A stretch of DNA of 64,000 nucleotides, taken from positions 306,646 through 370,645 of the forward strand of contig JAHBTN010000001.1 of assembly GCA_019638575.1 (NCBI GenBank), in the 5' to 3' direction. Origin of the DNA: Ferruginibacter sp. Its GTDB lineage: Bacteria; Bacteroidota; Bacteroidia; Chitinophagales; Chitinophagaceae. A model generated the notes under the pieces. That model did no database searches, was not told the DNA's origin, and worked only from the letters and a program-made list of their open reading frames with translations. The position numbers and the translations under genes are program-made. This document shows positions 7,812 to 15,966 of the stretch, piece by piece. How positions within the stretch are numbered: position 1 is the first letter of the stretch; each line of letters starts with the position of its first letter.

Positions 7812-10049
7812 ATGGAAACAGCAATCACCATACCTAAATACAATCTCAGCGAAGAGGAAGAAAAGAAAGAGATTTTGCGGCAATACCGTGGATTACTACG
7901 TGTATTAAAAAGTAAGCTAAAACCCGGCGATAAAACTTTGTTACGTACAGCATTTGAAATGTCTGCAGAAGCCCACAAAACCATGCGCCGTAAAAGTGGC
8001 GAGCCTTATATCCTGCACCCGATAGCAGTTGCCAAAATTTGCGTAGAAGAAATTGGCTTAGGCATAAGAAGCACCATTTGCGCCCTTTTACACGATACCG
8101 TTGAAGACACTGATATCACTTTAGATGATATACAAAGGGAATTTGGGGCCGAAGTAACAAAAATTGTTGACGGCCTTACCAAGATAAGTACGGTTATGGA
8201 TACCAACAGTACTCAACAGGCCGAAAATTTTAAGAAGATATTACTAACCCTTACCGACGACCCCCGGGTGATATTGATAAAACTTGCCGACCGCCTGCAC
8301 AACATGCGTACACTTGAAAGTATGAAACGGGAAAAGCAATTGAAAATATCGAGCGAAACCATTTATGTATATGCCCCACTTGCCCACCGCATGGGTTTGT
8401 ACAATATTAAAACAGAAATGGAAGACCTGGCCATGAAATACATGGAGCCAGATACGTATAAATATATTGCCAAAAAATTAAGCGATACCAAAAGGGAAAG
8501 AACAAAATACATCAACGATTTTATAAGGCCTTTAAAAGAAAAATTAGATAAGGCCGATTTTGATTTTGAAATTTATGGCCGCCCCAAAAGCATCCACTCT
8601 ATCTGGAATAAGATGAAAAAGAAAGGCGTAAGTTTTGAAGAAGTGTACGACCTTTTTGCAATAAGGATATTAGTGAACTCGGCCCTGGAAAAAGAAAAAG
8701 AAGATTGCTGGAAAGTTTACAGCATCATCACCGATTCGTATAACCCATCTCCCGAAAGATTAAGAGACTGGCTAAGCAACCCCAAAAGCAATGGCTACGA
8801 AGCGCTGCACACCACCGTAATGGGGCCGCATGGTAAATGGGTAGAAGTACAAATACGCACTAAACGCATGAACGAAATTGCCGAAAAAGGGCTTGCCGCA
8901 CACTGGAAATACAAAGAAGGTAAAGATGATGAAAGCCGGTTCGACAAATGGTTTCACCAGATAAGAGAAGCGCTTACAAGCCCTAATGAAAACTCCATTG
9001 ATTTTTTACAGGATTTTAAAACATCTTTTTTAGCAGAAGAAATATATGTTTATACGCCCAAGGGCGAAGTGAAGATGCTGCCCATTGGCGCCTCGGCTTT
9101 AGATTTTGCTTTTGGTGTACACACAGCAGTAGGCAGTAAATGTATTGGTGCCAAAGTGAACCACAAACTTGTTCCCATAAGCCAGAAACTACGTAGTGGC
9201 GACCAGGTTGAAATTATTACCAGCGCCAAACAAAAGCCCAATATTGAATGGTTAAATTTTGTTGTAACAAGCAAGGCAAAATCAAAAATTAAGGATACAC
9301 TAAAAGAAGAAAAAAGAAAAATTGCCGATGAAGGAAAATATATATTACAACGCAAAATGGAAGGCATTGGTGCTGCCATGAACCAGGCTAATATGGAAGA
9401 GCTTTCAAATTATTACAAAACAGGTTCATCGCTCGACCTGCTATATGAAATAGCCATTAAAAAAATTGACCTTAAAGAATTAAAGGATTTTACCTTATAT
9501 GGCGATAAACTGGTAGCCCCTAAACCTGTAAAACAGGTAGTTGAAGAAAAAATTGAAAAGCCTCCTATCTTAAAACAATATGATAAGAAAGACGCCGAAC
9601 TCATCATCTTTGGAGAAAGCAGCGATAAGATACAGTACTCACTTGCTCATTGTTGCAAACCCATACCGGGCGACGATGTGTTTGGATTTGTAACCACCGG
9701 CGAAGGATTAAAAATACATCGTACCAACTGCCCCAATGCAGCCAGGCTGATGGCTAATTACGGCCATAGGGTTGTAAAAACCAAATGGGCAAAAAACAAA
9801 GAGATTTCTTTTTTAACCGGTTTAAAAATTATCGGGCTTGATGATGTAGGTGTTATTCATAAAATAACCAACCTCATCAGCGGCGAATTAAAATTTAATA
9901 TTGCCGCTATGACCATTGAAGCCAAGCAAGGAATTTTTGAAGGCAATGTAAAAATTTTTGTACACGATAAAGAAGAACTTGATGAATTGGTTGATAGGCT
10001 TAATGCCTTAACAGGAATAACAAGAGTAGACAGGTACGATACAGAATAA
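7812..10049 (+). CDS. Bifunctional (p)ppGpp synthetase/hydrolase (Rel/SpoT)
   Basis: Long RelA/SpoT homologue, 745 residues, cytoplasmic, making and degrading the stringent-response alarmone. The hydrolase HD domain looks intact: His69 (ILHPIAVA), His94-Asp95 (LLHDTVED) and Asp160 (KLADRLHNMR). The synthetase domain has YGRPKSIHSIWNKMKKKG, Asp280 (YDLFAIRI) and Glu345 (VEVQIRT). TGS (about 405-465) and C-terminal ACT (about 670-740) domains follow. Both halves keep their catalytic residues, so it is probably bifunctional and perhaps the only long RSH enzyme. It starts at ATG 7812, 73 bases beyond and divergent from tRNA-Leu. Confidence 0.95.
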   Translation: METAITIPKYNLSEEEEKKEILRQYRGLLRVLKSKLKPGDKTLLRTAFEMSAEAHKTMRRKSGEPYILHPIAVAKICVEEIGLGIRSTICALLHDTVEDTDITLDDIQREFGAEVTKIVDGLTKISTVMDTNSTQQAENFKKILLTLTDDPRVILIKLADRLHNMRTLESMKREKQLKISSETIYVYAPLAHRMGLYNIKTEMEDLAMKYMEPDTYKYIAKKLSDTKRERTKYINDFIRPLKEKLDKADFDFEIYGRPKSIHSIWNKMKKKGVSFEEVYDLFAIRILVNSALEKEKEDCWKVYSIITDSYNPSPERLRDWLSNPKSNGYEALHTTVMGPHGKWVEVQIRTKRMNEIAEKGLAAHWKYKEGKDDESRFDKWFHQIREALTSPNENSIDFLQDFKTSFLAEEIYVYTPKGEVKMLPIGASALDFAFGVHTAVGSKCIGAKVNHKLVPISQKLRSGDQVEIITSAKQKPNIEWLNFVVTSKAKSKIKDTLKEEKRKIADEGKYILQRKMEGIGAAMNQANMEELSNYYKTGSSLDLLYEIAIKKIDLKELKDFTLYGDKLVAPKPVKQVVEEKIEKPPILKQYDKKDAELIIFGESSDKIQYSLAHCCKPIPGDDVFGFVTTGEGLKIHRTNCPNAARLMANYGHRVVKTKWAKNKEISFLTGLKIIGLDDVGVIHKITNLISGELKFNIAAMTIEAKQGIFEGNVKIFVHDKEELDELVDRLNALTGITRVDRYDTE

Positions 10050-10154
10050 TTTAACTGCTATTATTGATAAATGCGTTTAACTATTCATTACCAATAAATA
10101 AAATTTCTATTTACAAAAACGGCAGATATTTGTACAACAAAAAAAATTACAATT

Positions 10155-10502
10155 ATGCAGGAATTAATTACACGCCTTACCGAAAAAGCAGGCATTAGTG
10201 CAGAACAAGCATCTAAAACAATTGAAACTATTAAAGATTTTGTAAAAGAAAAATTCCCAATGCTGGAAGGGGCTGTAGATAACATGTTTGCCACTACGCC
10301 GGCTGCCAATACTAATGCAACTGCAACATCTGCCTCACCCAAAGCAGAATCAAGTATTATGGATAAGATTAGTGATGTAATACCGGGGCAAGCAGGTGAA
10401 AAAGTAGAAGAGTTTGCAAAAAATGCTGCTCATAAAGCTGAAGATGTTTTTGAAAATGTTAAAGACAAGTTGAGTGATATGTTTAGCGGAGATAAGAAAT
10501 AA
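10155..10502 (+). CDS. Small helical hypothetical protein
   Basis: 115 residues without a signal peptide or membrane segment. It has an N-terminal amphipathic helix pair (about 1-45: LTEKAGISAEQASKTIETIK), an Ala/Thr-rich linker (about 50-70) and a charged C-terminal helix (about 72-115). The family is not recognised; the N-terminus resembles small bacterial helical proteins annotated only as hypothetical. It stands alone between rel and a strong terminator, which suggests its own transcript or co-transcription with rel. Reality is supported by good coding character and the tight terminator. Confidence 0.75.
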   Translation: MQELITRLTEKAGISAEQASKTIETIKDFVKEKFPMLEGAVDNMFATTPAANTNATATSASPKAESSIMDKISDVIPGQAGEKVEEFAKNAAHKAEDVFENVKDKLSDMFSGDKK

Positions 10503-10518
10503 AGCTTTAAAAAATTAT

Positions 10519-10550
10519 AGCCAGCCATTTAAAGTGGCTGGCTTTTTATT
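10519..10550 (+). terminator. Rho-independent terminator
   Basis: Nine-base arms AGCCAGCCA (10519-10527) and TGGCTGGCT (10535-10543) with a 7-base loop, followed by TTTTTATTTT. It begins 17 bases after the stop of the small gene at 10155 and lies before the convergent acyl-CoA dehydrogenase gene. Confidence 0.9.
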
Positions 10551-10599
10551 TTAGCTTACTGTAATCAAATTATTTACCAGCTAATTGTTGTCATCATTT

Positions 10600-11739
10600 T
10601 TATTTCAACACTTCCCTGCTGATAACAATCTTCTGTATCTCGCTTGTTCCTTCACCAATGGTACAAAGTTTACTATCACGGTAAAATTTTTCTACCGGAA
10701 AATCCTTGGTGTAACCGTAACCGCCAAAAATCTGTACCGCATCGGTACTAACTTTTACAGCCACTTCGCTGCTGTAATATTTTGCCATGGCCGATTCTTT
10801 TGTCATATTCAACCCACGTATTTTTAAATCGCATGCCTGTTTTATCAATAAGTCGGCGGCTTCTATTTCAGTAGCCATATCGGCCAGTTTAAAACTTATT
10901 GCCTGGAAATTTGATATGGGTTTATCAAATTGGTGGCGTTCTTTTGAATATTGCAATGCTGCTTCATAAGCGCCCCTTGCAATACCAAGGCCCAGCGCTG
11001 CAATGGATATTCGGCCGCCATCCAGCACTTTCATACTTTGTTTAAAACCTTTACCCACTTCACCAATCCTGTTAGCATCGGGGATACGGCAGTTATCAAA
11101 AACCATTTCGGCTGTTTCGCTGGCACGCATGCCCAGCTTATTTTCTTTTTTACCTGCAGCAAAACCTGCAGTACCTCTTTCTACAATAAATGCGGTGGAA
11201 TTATCTTTTGCCCTTGGTTCGCCGGTACGGCAAATTACTACAGCCACATCGCCACTTTTACCATGTGTTATCCAGCTTTTAGTTCCGTTAATAACCCAAT
11301 CATCGCCATCTTTAACTGCAGTGGTCTTCATGTTCCCGGCATCGCTGCCGGTATTGGCTTCAGTTAATCCCCAGGCACCTATAAACTCGGCTGTTGCCAG
11401 TTTTGGCAAGTATTTTTTCTTTTGCTCTTCGTTACCAAAAGTTAGTATATGCCCGGTACAAAGTGAGTTGTGTGCAGCCAGCGAAAGGCCGATTGAGCCA
11501 CATACTTTTGCAATTTCCTGTATAATGGCATTGTACTCATAATATCCCAGGCCACTGCCACCATATTCTTCGGGCACCAATACACCCATTAATCCAAGTT
11601 TTCCCATTTCCTTAAAAACATGTACCGGAAATTCCTGGCTTTCGTCCCACTCCATCAAGTGTGCTTTAATATGCTGTAATGCAAATTCTTTAGCAGTAAG
11701 AGCAACCTGCTCTGTAAGTTCTGAAGTTTTGAAATTCAT
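10600..11739 (-). CDS. Acyl-CoA dehydrogenase
   Basis: Flavoprotein of 379 residues that introduces the alpha-beta double bond into acyl-CoA in fatty-acid or branched-chain amino-acid breakdown. The family signatures are present: the FAD/substrate motif GAWGLTEANTGSDAGNM (about 130-146), the second signature QIFGGYGYTKDFPVEK near the C-terminus, and catalytic Glu363 in IGEGTSEIQ, the position used by short-chain acyl-CoA dehydrogenases. Chain-length preference cannot be read from the sequence. It is a single gene, starting at ATG 11739, with the terminator of the convergent small gene nearby. Confidence 0.93.
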   Translation of the reverse strand: MNFKTSELTEQVALTAKEFALQHIKAHLMEWDESQEFPVHVFKEMGKLGLMGVLVPEEYGGSGLGYYEYNAIIQEIAKVCGSIGLSLAAHNSLCTGHILTFGNEEQKKKYLPKLATAEFIGAWGLTEANTGSDAGNMKTTAVKDGDDWVINGTKSWITHGKSGDVAVVICRTGEPRAKDNSTAFIVERGTAGFAAGKKENKLGMRASETAEMVFDNCRIPDANRIGEVGKGFKQSMKVLDGGRISIAALGLGIARGAYEAALQYSKERHQFDKPISNFQAISFKLADMATEIEAADLLIKQACDLKIRGLNMTKESAMAKYYSSEVAVKVSTDAVQIFGGYGYTKDFPVEKFYRDSKLCTIGEGTSEIQKIVISREVLK

Positions 11740-11804
11740 AAAAAAAGCAATCGTTAAGCCCGCAAGTTAAGGTAATTAGAAAATATCGGCAATTGCCCTG
11801 TTAA

Positions 11805-12767
11805 TTATTTGAGGGAAAGATAAGGCTCTACTTTATTATAAATATCATCAGAAAAAATCATGATTTTTTTAAGGTCGGATAATGAAGCAAAATCACCATG
11901 CTGCCCACGGTATTGCACTATAGCATTAGCAAGATGATACCTGATGTATGGATGCAGTTTTAATTCATCAACTGTAGCCATGTTGATATTTATTTTTTTT
12001 ACCTCAGGGTTACTAATTTGCAGGCTGCTTTTTATTTTCTGATAGGTAGAATCGGGAAGGGCATAGGTTTCGGCTACCTGTTCTATTTTATAAAAGCCTC
12101 CCAATTTATCCCTGAAACTGATGATGCGGTTGGCAAGTTTGCTGCCAATGCCAGGCAGGGCTATTAATGCAGATGTATCTGCATCATTAATATCAACACT
12201 AATAATTTTTTTTGTATGATTTTCATACGCCACTTGCGGTTGTATTTTTTTGTTATCTGTATATACCGGCGCAGTTGTTGGCGCTATACGTACATAAGGC
12301 AATAACCGGTTGATATCGTTTTGGTGCAGGCCCCAAATCTTACTTATATCTTCGGGCTTATAAAATTTGCCGCCTTTGGCAATATATTTTTGTATGGTAG
12401 CTGCCGTTTTTTCTCTTATGCCCAACCGTACCCATCCATCTGCCGATAGTGTATTGGGATCAAAATAAAAAAGCTCGCCTTTATTTTGTGTTTTGTAATA
12501 ATTTTTATCGGATGGTTGGTAATAATTCTGGTAATTGTTTTCATCAAAATTGCGGTTGTATTTTTTATCGGCATCTTGTAGTTTTTTACTATTTAAAACT
12601 GCTATATCATTTTCAACCTGTGCAAAATCATAGGTAGACTGTTTAATAAAAAATGGAAATAAAAAAGGCAGAATCATAAAGATGATAATGAGTGCCATTA
12701 TGCTGATGATACCCGCCCGCTCTTTTCGGGTGAAGTTAAAATAATCGTTTGCAAAATGCTTAAACAT
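11805..12767 (-). CDS. Membrane-anchored helix-hairpin-helix protein (ComEA-like)
   Basis: 320 residues with one N-terminal membrane segment (about 17-43: IISIMALIIIFMILPFLFPF) after a short positive stretch, then a soluble part. Three helix-hairpin-helix modules can be seen: about 105-150 (LGIREKTAATIQKYIAKGG), about 195-245 (NDADTSALIALPGIGSKLA) and about 260-320 (NMATVDELKLHPYI). These modules usually bind DNA without sequence specificity, and the arrangement resembles the ComEA family of DNA-uptake proteins, though no other competence gene is near. DNA uptake is therefore only a suggestion. The MBL hydrolase gene lies upstream on the same strand. Confidence 0.82.
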   Translation of the reverse strand: MFKHFANDYFNFTRKERAGIISIMALIIIFMILPFLFPFFIKQSTYDFAQVENDIAVLNSKKLQDADKKYNRNFDENNYQNYYQPSDKNYYKTQNKGELFYFDPNTLSADGWVRLGIREKTAATIQKYIAKGGKFYKPEDISKIWGLHQNDINRLLPYVRIAPTTAPVYTDNKKIQPQVAYENHTKKIISVDINDADTSALIALPGIGSKLANRIISFRDKLGGFYKIEQVAETYALPDSTYQKIKSSLQISNPEVKKININMATVDELKLHPYIRYHLANAIVQYRGQHGDFASLSDLKKIMIFSDDIYNKVEPYLSLK

Positions 12768-12835
12768 ACCAGCCGGTTTTATGCCTGCAAAGTAGTGCTT
12801 GTAAAAGCCTTTTGCAATACCACAAAGTGGTAGTT

Positions 12836-13612
12836 TTATTGTTGCAGTTCCAGCCCATCCCAGGCTAGTTCAATCCCTTTTGGTAAAATTGCATTTACAT
12901 GTAAATGCTTACCTAATTGGTGGCTGATATGTGTAAAATAGGCCCTGGGCACAGCTAATTCATTTACAAGGGCAATGGCTTCATCAAGCGTAAAATGAGA
13001 GATGTGTTTTTCTTTTCGCAATGCATTTAGTACCATAGCCTCACTGCCTTTTATCTTTTCTTTTTCCTCCTCATCTATTCGGTTGGCATCTGTTATATAA
13101 GTAAAGTTGCCAAACCTAAAACCCAACACGGGCATTTTTAAATGCCATACCAGCACAGGTGTTACCGGTATATCGCCTATATAGAAAGAGTTTTCATCAA
13201 TAGTTATTAAATTAAGGCTGGGTATGCCCGGGTATTTTTTATCCGAAAAAGCATAAGCAAATTCTCTTTTGATGGCTTCTTCGGTTAATGAGTTGGCATA
13301 AACATCCATTGGTTTTTGCTGAAAATAATTGAAAGCCCTTACATCGTCAAGCCCGGCTATATGGTCTTTATGCGGATGGGTGAACAAAACCGCATCCAGT
13401 TTTTTTACACCGGCACGTAACATCTGGTACCTGAAATCGGGTGTGGTATCTACCACAAAAGTGGTAGTTGCACTTTGTACAAGAATGCTGGAGCGTAACC
13501 TTTTATCTTTTTTATCGGCAGATGAACATACATCACAAGGGCAGGCAATCATTGGTACACCACTGCTGGTACCTGTACCTAAAAACGTTATTTTTAAAGG
13601 AGGGCATTGCAC
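12836..13612 (-). CDS. MBL-fold metallo-hydrolase (PhnP-like)
   Basis: 258-residue metallo-beta-lactamase-fold hydrolase. It starts with the PhnP-type strand KITFLGTGTSSGVPM, followed by a paired-cysteine segment (CPCDVC) like the extra zinc site of that subgroup. The metal motif is THPHKDHIAGLDD. Later ligands are in the YITDANRI and FTHISHQ segments. PhnP enzymes are cyclic phosphodiesterases, but no phn genes are present, so the substrate is open. The start is GTG at 13612, because a perfect -7 element (TACATTTG) ends only four bases upstream and no in-frame ATG fits the family start. Confidence 0.87.
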   Translation of the reverse strand: MQCPPLKITFLGTGTSSGVPMIACPCDVCSSADKKDKRLRSSILVQSATTTFVVDTTPDFRYQMLRAGVKKLDAVLFTHPHKDHIAGLDDVRAFNYFQQKPMDVYANSLTEEAIKREFAYAFSDKKYPGIPSLNLITIDENSFYIGDIPVTPVLVWHLKMPVLGFRFGNFTYITDANRIDEEEKEKIKGSEAMVLNALRKEKHISHFTLDEAIALVNELAVPRAYFTHISHQLGKHLHVNAILPKGIELAWDGLELQQ

Positions 13613-13616
13613 ATGG

Positions 13617-13624
13617 CAAATGTA
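13617..13624 (-). promoter_or_regulatory. -7 promoter element of the MBL hydrolase gene
   Basis: TACATTTG on the minus strand matches the Bacteroidota -7 consensus TAnnTTTG. Four bases separate it from the GTG start at 13612, so transcription would begin at or next to the start codon. No clear -33 TTTG is seen. Confidence 0.5.
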
Positions 13625-13627
13625 AGA

Positions 13628-13715
13628 GAATTATGAATTATGAATGTTGAATGGTAGATGTTGAATGGTAAATGGTAAATAGTAAATTTTGATTTTTTAC
13701 TTTTTACTTTTTTCC
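13628..13715. repeat. AT-rich low-complexity block with short tandem repeats
   Basis: Repeated short words (ATTATGA, TGTTGAATGGTA, ATGGTAA) run into a T-rich tract. Twelve-base arms at 13675-13686 and 13696-13707 form an inverted repeat with one mismatch, which could act as a terminator for the flanking minus-strand transcripts. A decayed intergenic repeat is equally possible. Confidence 0.45.
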
Positions 13716-13727
13716 AGAAATAACCAA

Positions 13728-13997
13728 TCACTTAACACTGCCCACTTGCATCACTTCTTCATAAACTTTTTGGCTTTCGAGGGTAAGTGCATCAAAATTT
13801 ATATCCAGGTTGGGCATTAAATCTGTAAGCGCATTAATGCGGCCCTCGGTTTGAAAAAATTTATTGATAACGATAACTTTCTTGTCTTGTAATATGCAGT
13901 AACCGCTTTGAAAAGTGCCTCTCTCGTAACGGATAACATAACCGCTTTCTTCAGCCACTTTTTCTATTTTATCTAAATTATGTTGTGTGTATTTCAT
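13728..13997 (-). CDS. Small conserved-looking hypothetical protein
   Basis: 89 residues, cytoplasmic, alpha/beta in appearance (VIRYERGTFQSGYCILQDKKVIVINKFF is split here only by description: strands around residues 20-48, helices at both ends). No known family is recognised with confidence. The composition is balanced and the reading frame is the only open one in the interval. It lies between porX and the MBL hydrolase on the same strand, with 125 bases to porX and an AT-rich block after it, so it could share the porX transcript. No function is proposed. Confidence 0.72.
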   Translation of the reverse strand: MKYTQHNLDKIEKVAEESGYVIRYERGTFQSGYCILQDKKVIVINKFFQTEGRINALTDLMPNLDINFDALTLESQKVYEEVMQVGSVK

Positions 13998-14122
13998 AAT
14001 TAAAATTAAATGGGATTATGCCGTTAATAACAAAATTAACTACTGGCACCTGTTATCAGTGTTAAAGTTATCACCATTACGTTGAAAAAAACTTGCACTT
14101 TTTATTTTTGACTTTTAACTTT

Positions 14123-15679
14123 TCACTTATTCGTCATCCGTATCACAGGTACAATCATTTCTTCTAAACTAATACCCCCGTGCTGAAATGTATTACGGTA
14201 ATAATTTACAAAATGATTATAATTATTGGGATAACACAGATACAGGTCGCCTTTTGCAAATATGAATGATGAGTTTACATTGGGTACCGGCAAACCTGCT
14301 TCTCTTGGATCTCTGAATGCCAGCACATCTTTTGCTTCGTAGTTAAGGTTACGTCCATGTTTATAACGCAGGTTGGCTGTGGTTTGCTTATCTCCTATTA
14401 CTTTACCGGGTGTGTTCACCCTTACGCTGCCATGGTCGGTAGCCACAATCATAGTATGTTTTTTATCTGCTATTTTTTTTAATGCCTGGTGTAAGGGCGA
14501 GTGTGTAAACCAGCTTTCGGTAATACTGCGGTAACTTGTTTCATCGCCTGCCAACTCTTTAAGTACTTCCATTTCGGTACGGGCATGGCTAAGCATATCT
14601 ACAAAATTATACACAATGATATTGATGTCGTTATCCATCATGTTGTGAATATTGTCAACCAGTTTTTGTCCATCATAATTATTGGTAACTTTTGTATATG
14701 AATATTTGATACCGGTTTTACCCAATGCTTTCAATTGCCCTTTAAAAAATTCTTCTTCGTACATGTTTTTACCGCCGTCTTCATCATCGTTTTTCCATTG
14801 CTCAGGAAATTTTTTTTCAATTTCAACTGGCATCATACCTGCAAATATTGCATTACGGGCATATTGTGTTGCCGTTGGCAGTATCGAATAAAAAGTTTCT
14901 TCTTCATGAATGCGAAAGCTTTCTGCAAAAATGGGTTGTATAGTTTTCCATTGGTCAAAACGAAGGTTATCTATCAGCAAAAAAAACAATGGTACTCTTT
15001 TTTCAAGATGGGGAAAAACTTTATACTTCATCAGGTTATGGCTCATAATCGGGCCATCGGTACTTTTGGGGCTAACCCACGATGCATAATTTTTTGAAAT
15101 GAATTTGAAAAATTCTGTATTAGCCTCGGCTTTTTGAGTTTGAAAAACTTCCTGCATTTCGGGACTATCGCTTTTTTTCATCTCCAGTTCCCAGTAAACA
15201 AGTTTTCGGTATAGTTCCATCCACTCGTTATAATCGGGGTTACTGTTTAAAGCCATAAATAAACTGCGAAACTGCTGTTGATAGGCAGAAGTAGTTTTTT
15301 CTGCAACCAATCGTTTATTATCAATCAATTTTTTTAAACTAAGCCAAACCTGGTTAGGGTTTACCGGTTTAATTAAGTAATCGCTTATTTGCGATCCAAT
15401 GGCTTCATCCATCAGGTTTTCGGCTTCGTTTTTTGTTATCAGTACAACGGGTAAATTATTTTTTAATTCTTTTATCTGCTGCAAAGTTTGCAAACCGGTT
15501 ATGCCGGGCATGGTTTCATCAAGCAATACCACATCTACAATATTTTCTTTTACATATTCAACCGCATCAAAGCCATTGGTGGTGGTTTGTACTTCGTAGC
15601 CTTTATTTTCTAAAAACATCACTTGCGATGTAAGGCTTTCAATTTCATCATCCACCCAAAGAATTTTTGCAATGCTCAT
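14123..15679 (-). CDS. porX: PorX, T9SS response regulator with PglZ domain
   Basis: 518-residue response regulator that controls the type IX secretion system. The receiver domain (about 1-122) has acidic Asp10/Asp11, phospho-acceptor Asp54 (VVLLDETMPG) and a conserved Lys (LIKPVNP). The C-terminal PglZ domain, of alkaline-phosphatase fold, shows LLIDNLRFDQW, the PTATQYARNAIFAG segment carrying the likely Thr nucleophile, and VATDHGSVRV. Characterised PorX proteins act with kinase PorY, the sigma factor SigP and PorL/PorM, and have nucleotide phosphodiesterase activity. No porY lies in this window, as is usual. Three T9SS cargo genes occur at 49.6-58.9 kb. Confidence 0.95.
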   Translation of the reverse strand: MSIAKILWVDDEIESLTSQVMFLENKGYEVQTTTNGFDAVEYVKENIVDVVLLDETMPGITGLQTLQQIKELKNNLPVVLITKNEAENLMDEAIGSQISDYLIKPVNPNQVWLSLKKLIDNKRLVAEKTTSAYQQQFRSLFMALNSNPDYNEWMELYRKLVYWELEMKKSDSPEMQEVFQTQKAEANTEFFKFISKNYASWVSPKSTDGPIMSHNLMKYKVFPHLEKRVPLFFLLIDNLRFDQWKTIQPIFAESFRIHEEETFYSILPTATQYARNAIFAGMMPVEIEKKFPEQWKNDDEDGGKNMYEEEFFKGQLKALGKTGIKYSYTKVTNNYDGQKLVDNIHNMMDNDINIIVYNFVDMLSHARTEMEVLKELAGDETSYRSITESWFTHSPLHQALKKIADKKHTMIVATDHGSVRVNTPGKVIGDKQTTANLRYKHGRNLNYEAKDVLAFRDPREAGLPVPNVNSSFIFAKGDLYLCYPNNYNHFVNYYRNTFQHGGISLEEMIVPVIRMTNK

Positions 15680-15899
15680 AGTTTAGTTTAATTATTTTTG
15701 GTTGTTAATATTTGCTTTTATAAATAACCCATTTTAGCCTGTTTAATTTGCATATTATTCATTAACAACATTCCGGCGTCAAAAAAAAAAATAAACAGCA
15801 AAATTTTAATAAAAGCAAAGTAAAACCGGGATTAAAAAAGATAGTTTATACCTATCTGCACAAATTTAATTTTTTATATCAATGATGCCTTGCTTTATT

Positions 15900-15907
15900 T
15901 AGCTTTG
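15900..15907 (+). promoter_or_regulatory. -7 promoter element upstream of the HD gene
   Basis: TAGCTTTG is a perfect match to TAnnTTTG, about 59 bases before the ATG of the HD phosphohydrolase gene. The rest of the 287-base gap from porX (15680-15966) is AT-rich with A- and T-runs and no coding potential. Confidence 0.45.
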
Positions 15908-15966
15908 TGTAACTTTTAACAAATGATGTTTTGTAATTAATGCAATCATCAAACACAAATATATAA

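Noticed and set aside
11003-11542. Plus-strand open frame of 179 codons opposite the acyl-CoA dehydrogenase gene
   Set aside because: It is the antisense shadow of a well-supported enzyme gene; composition (many Ser, Pro, Leu) and lack of any family match fit an artefact.
11805-12767. Helix-hairpin-helix protein as proof of a DNA-uptake system
   Set aside because: No comEC, pilus or other competence genes are adjacent; only the domain type supports it.
13628-13715. Short repeats as a CRISPR array
   Set aside because: Units are only 7-12 bases, without spacers of constant length, and no cas gene is near.
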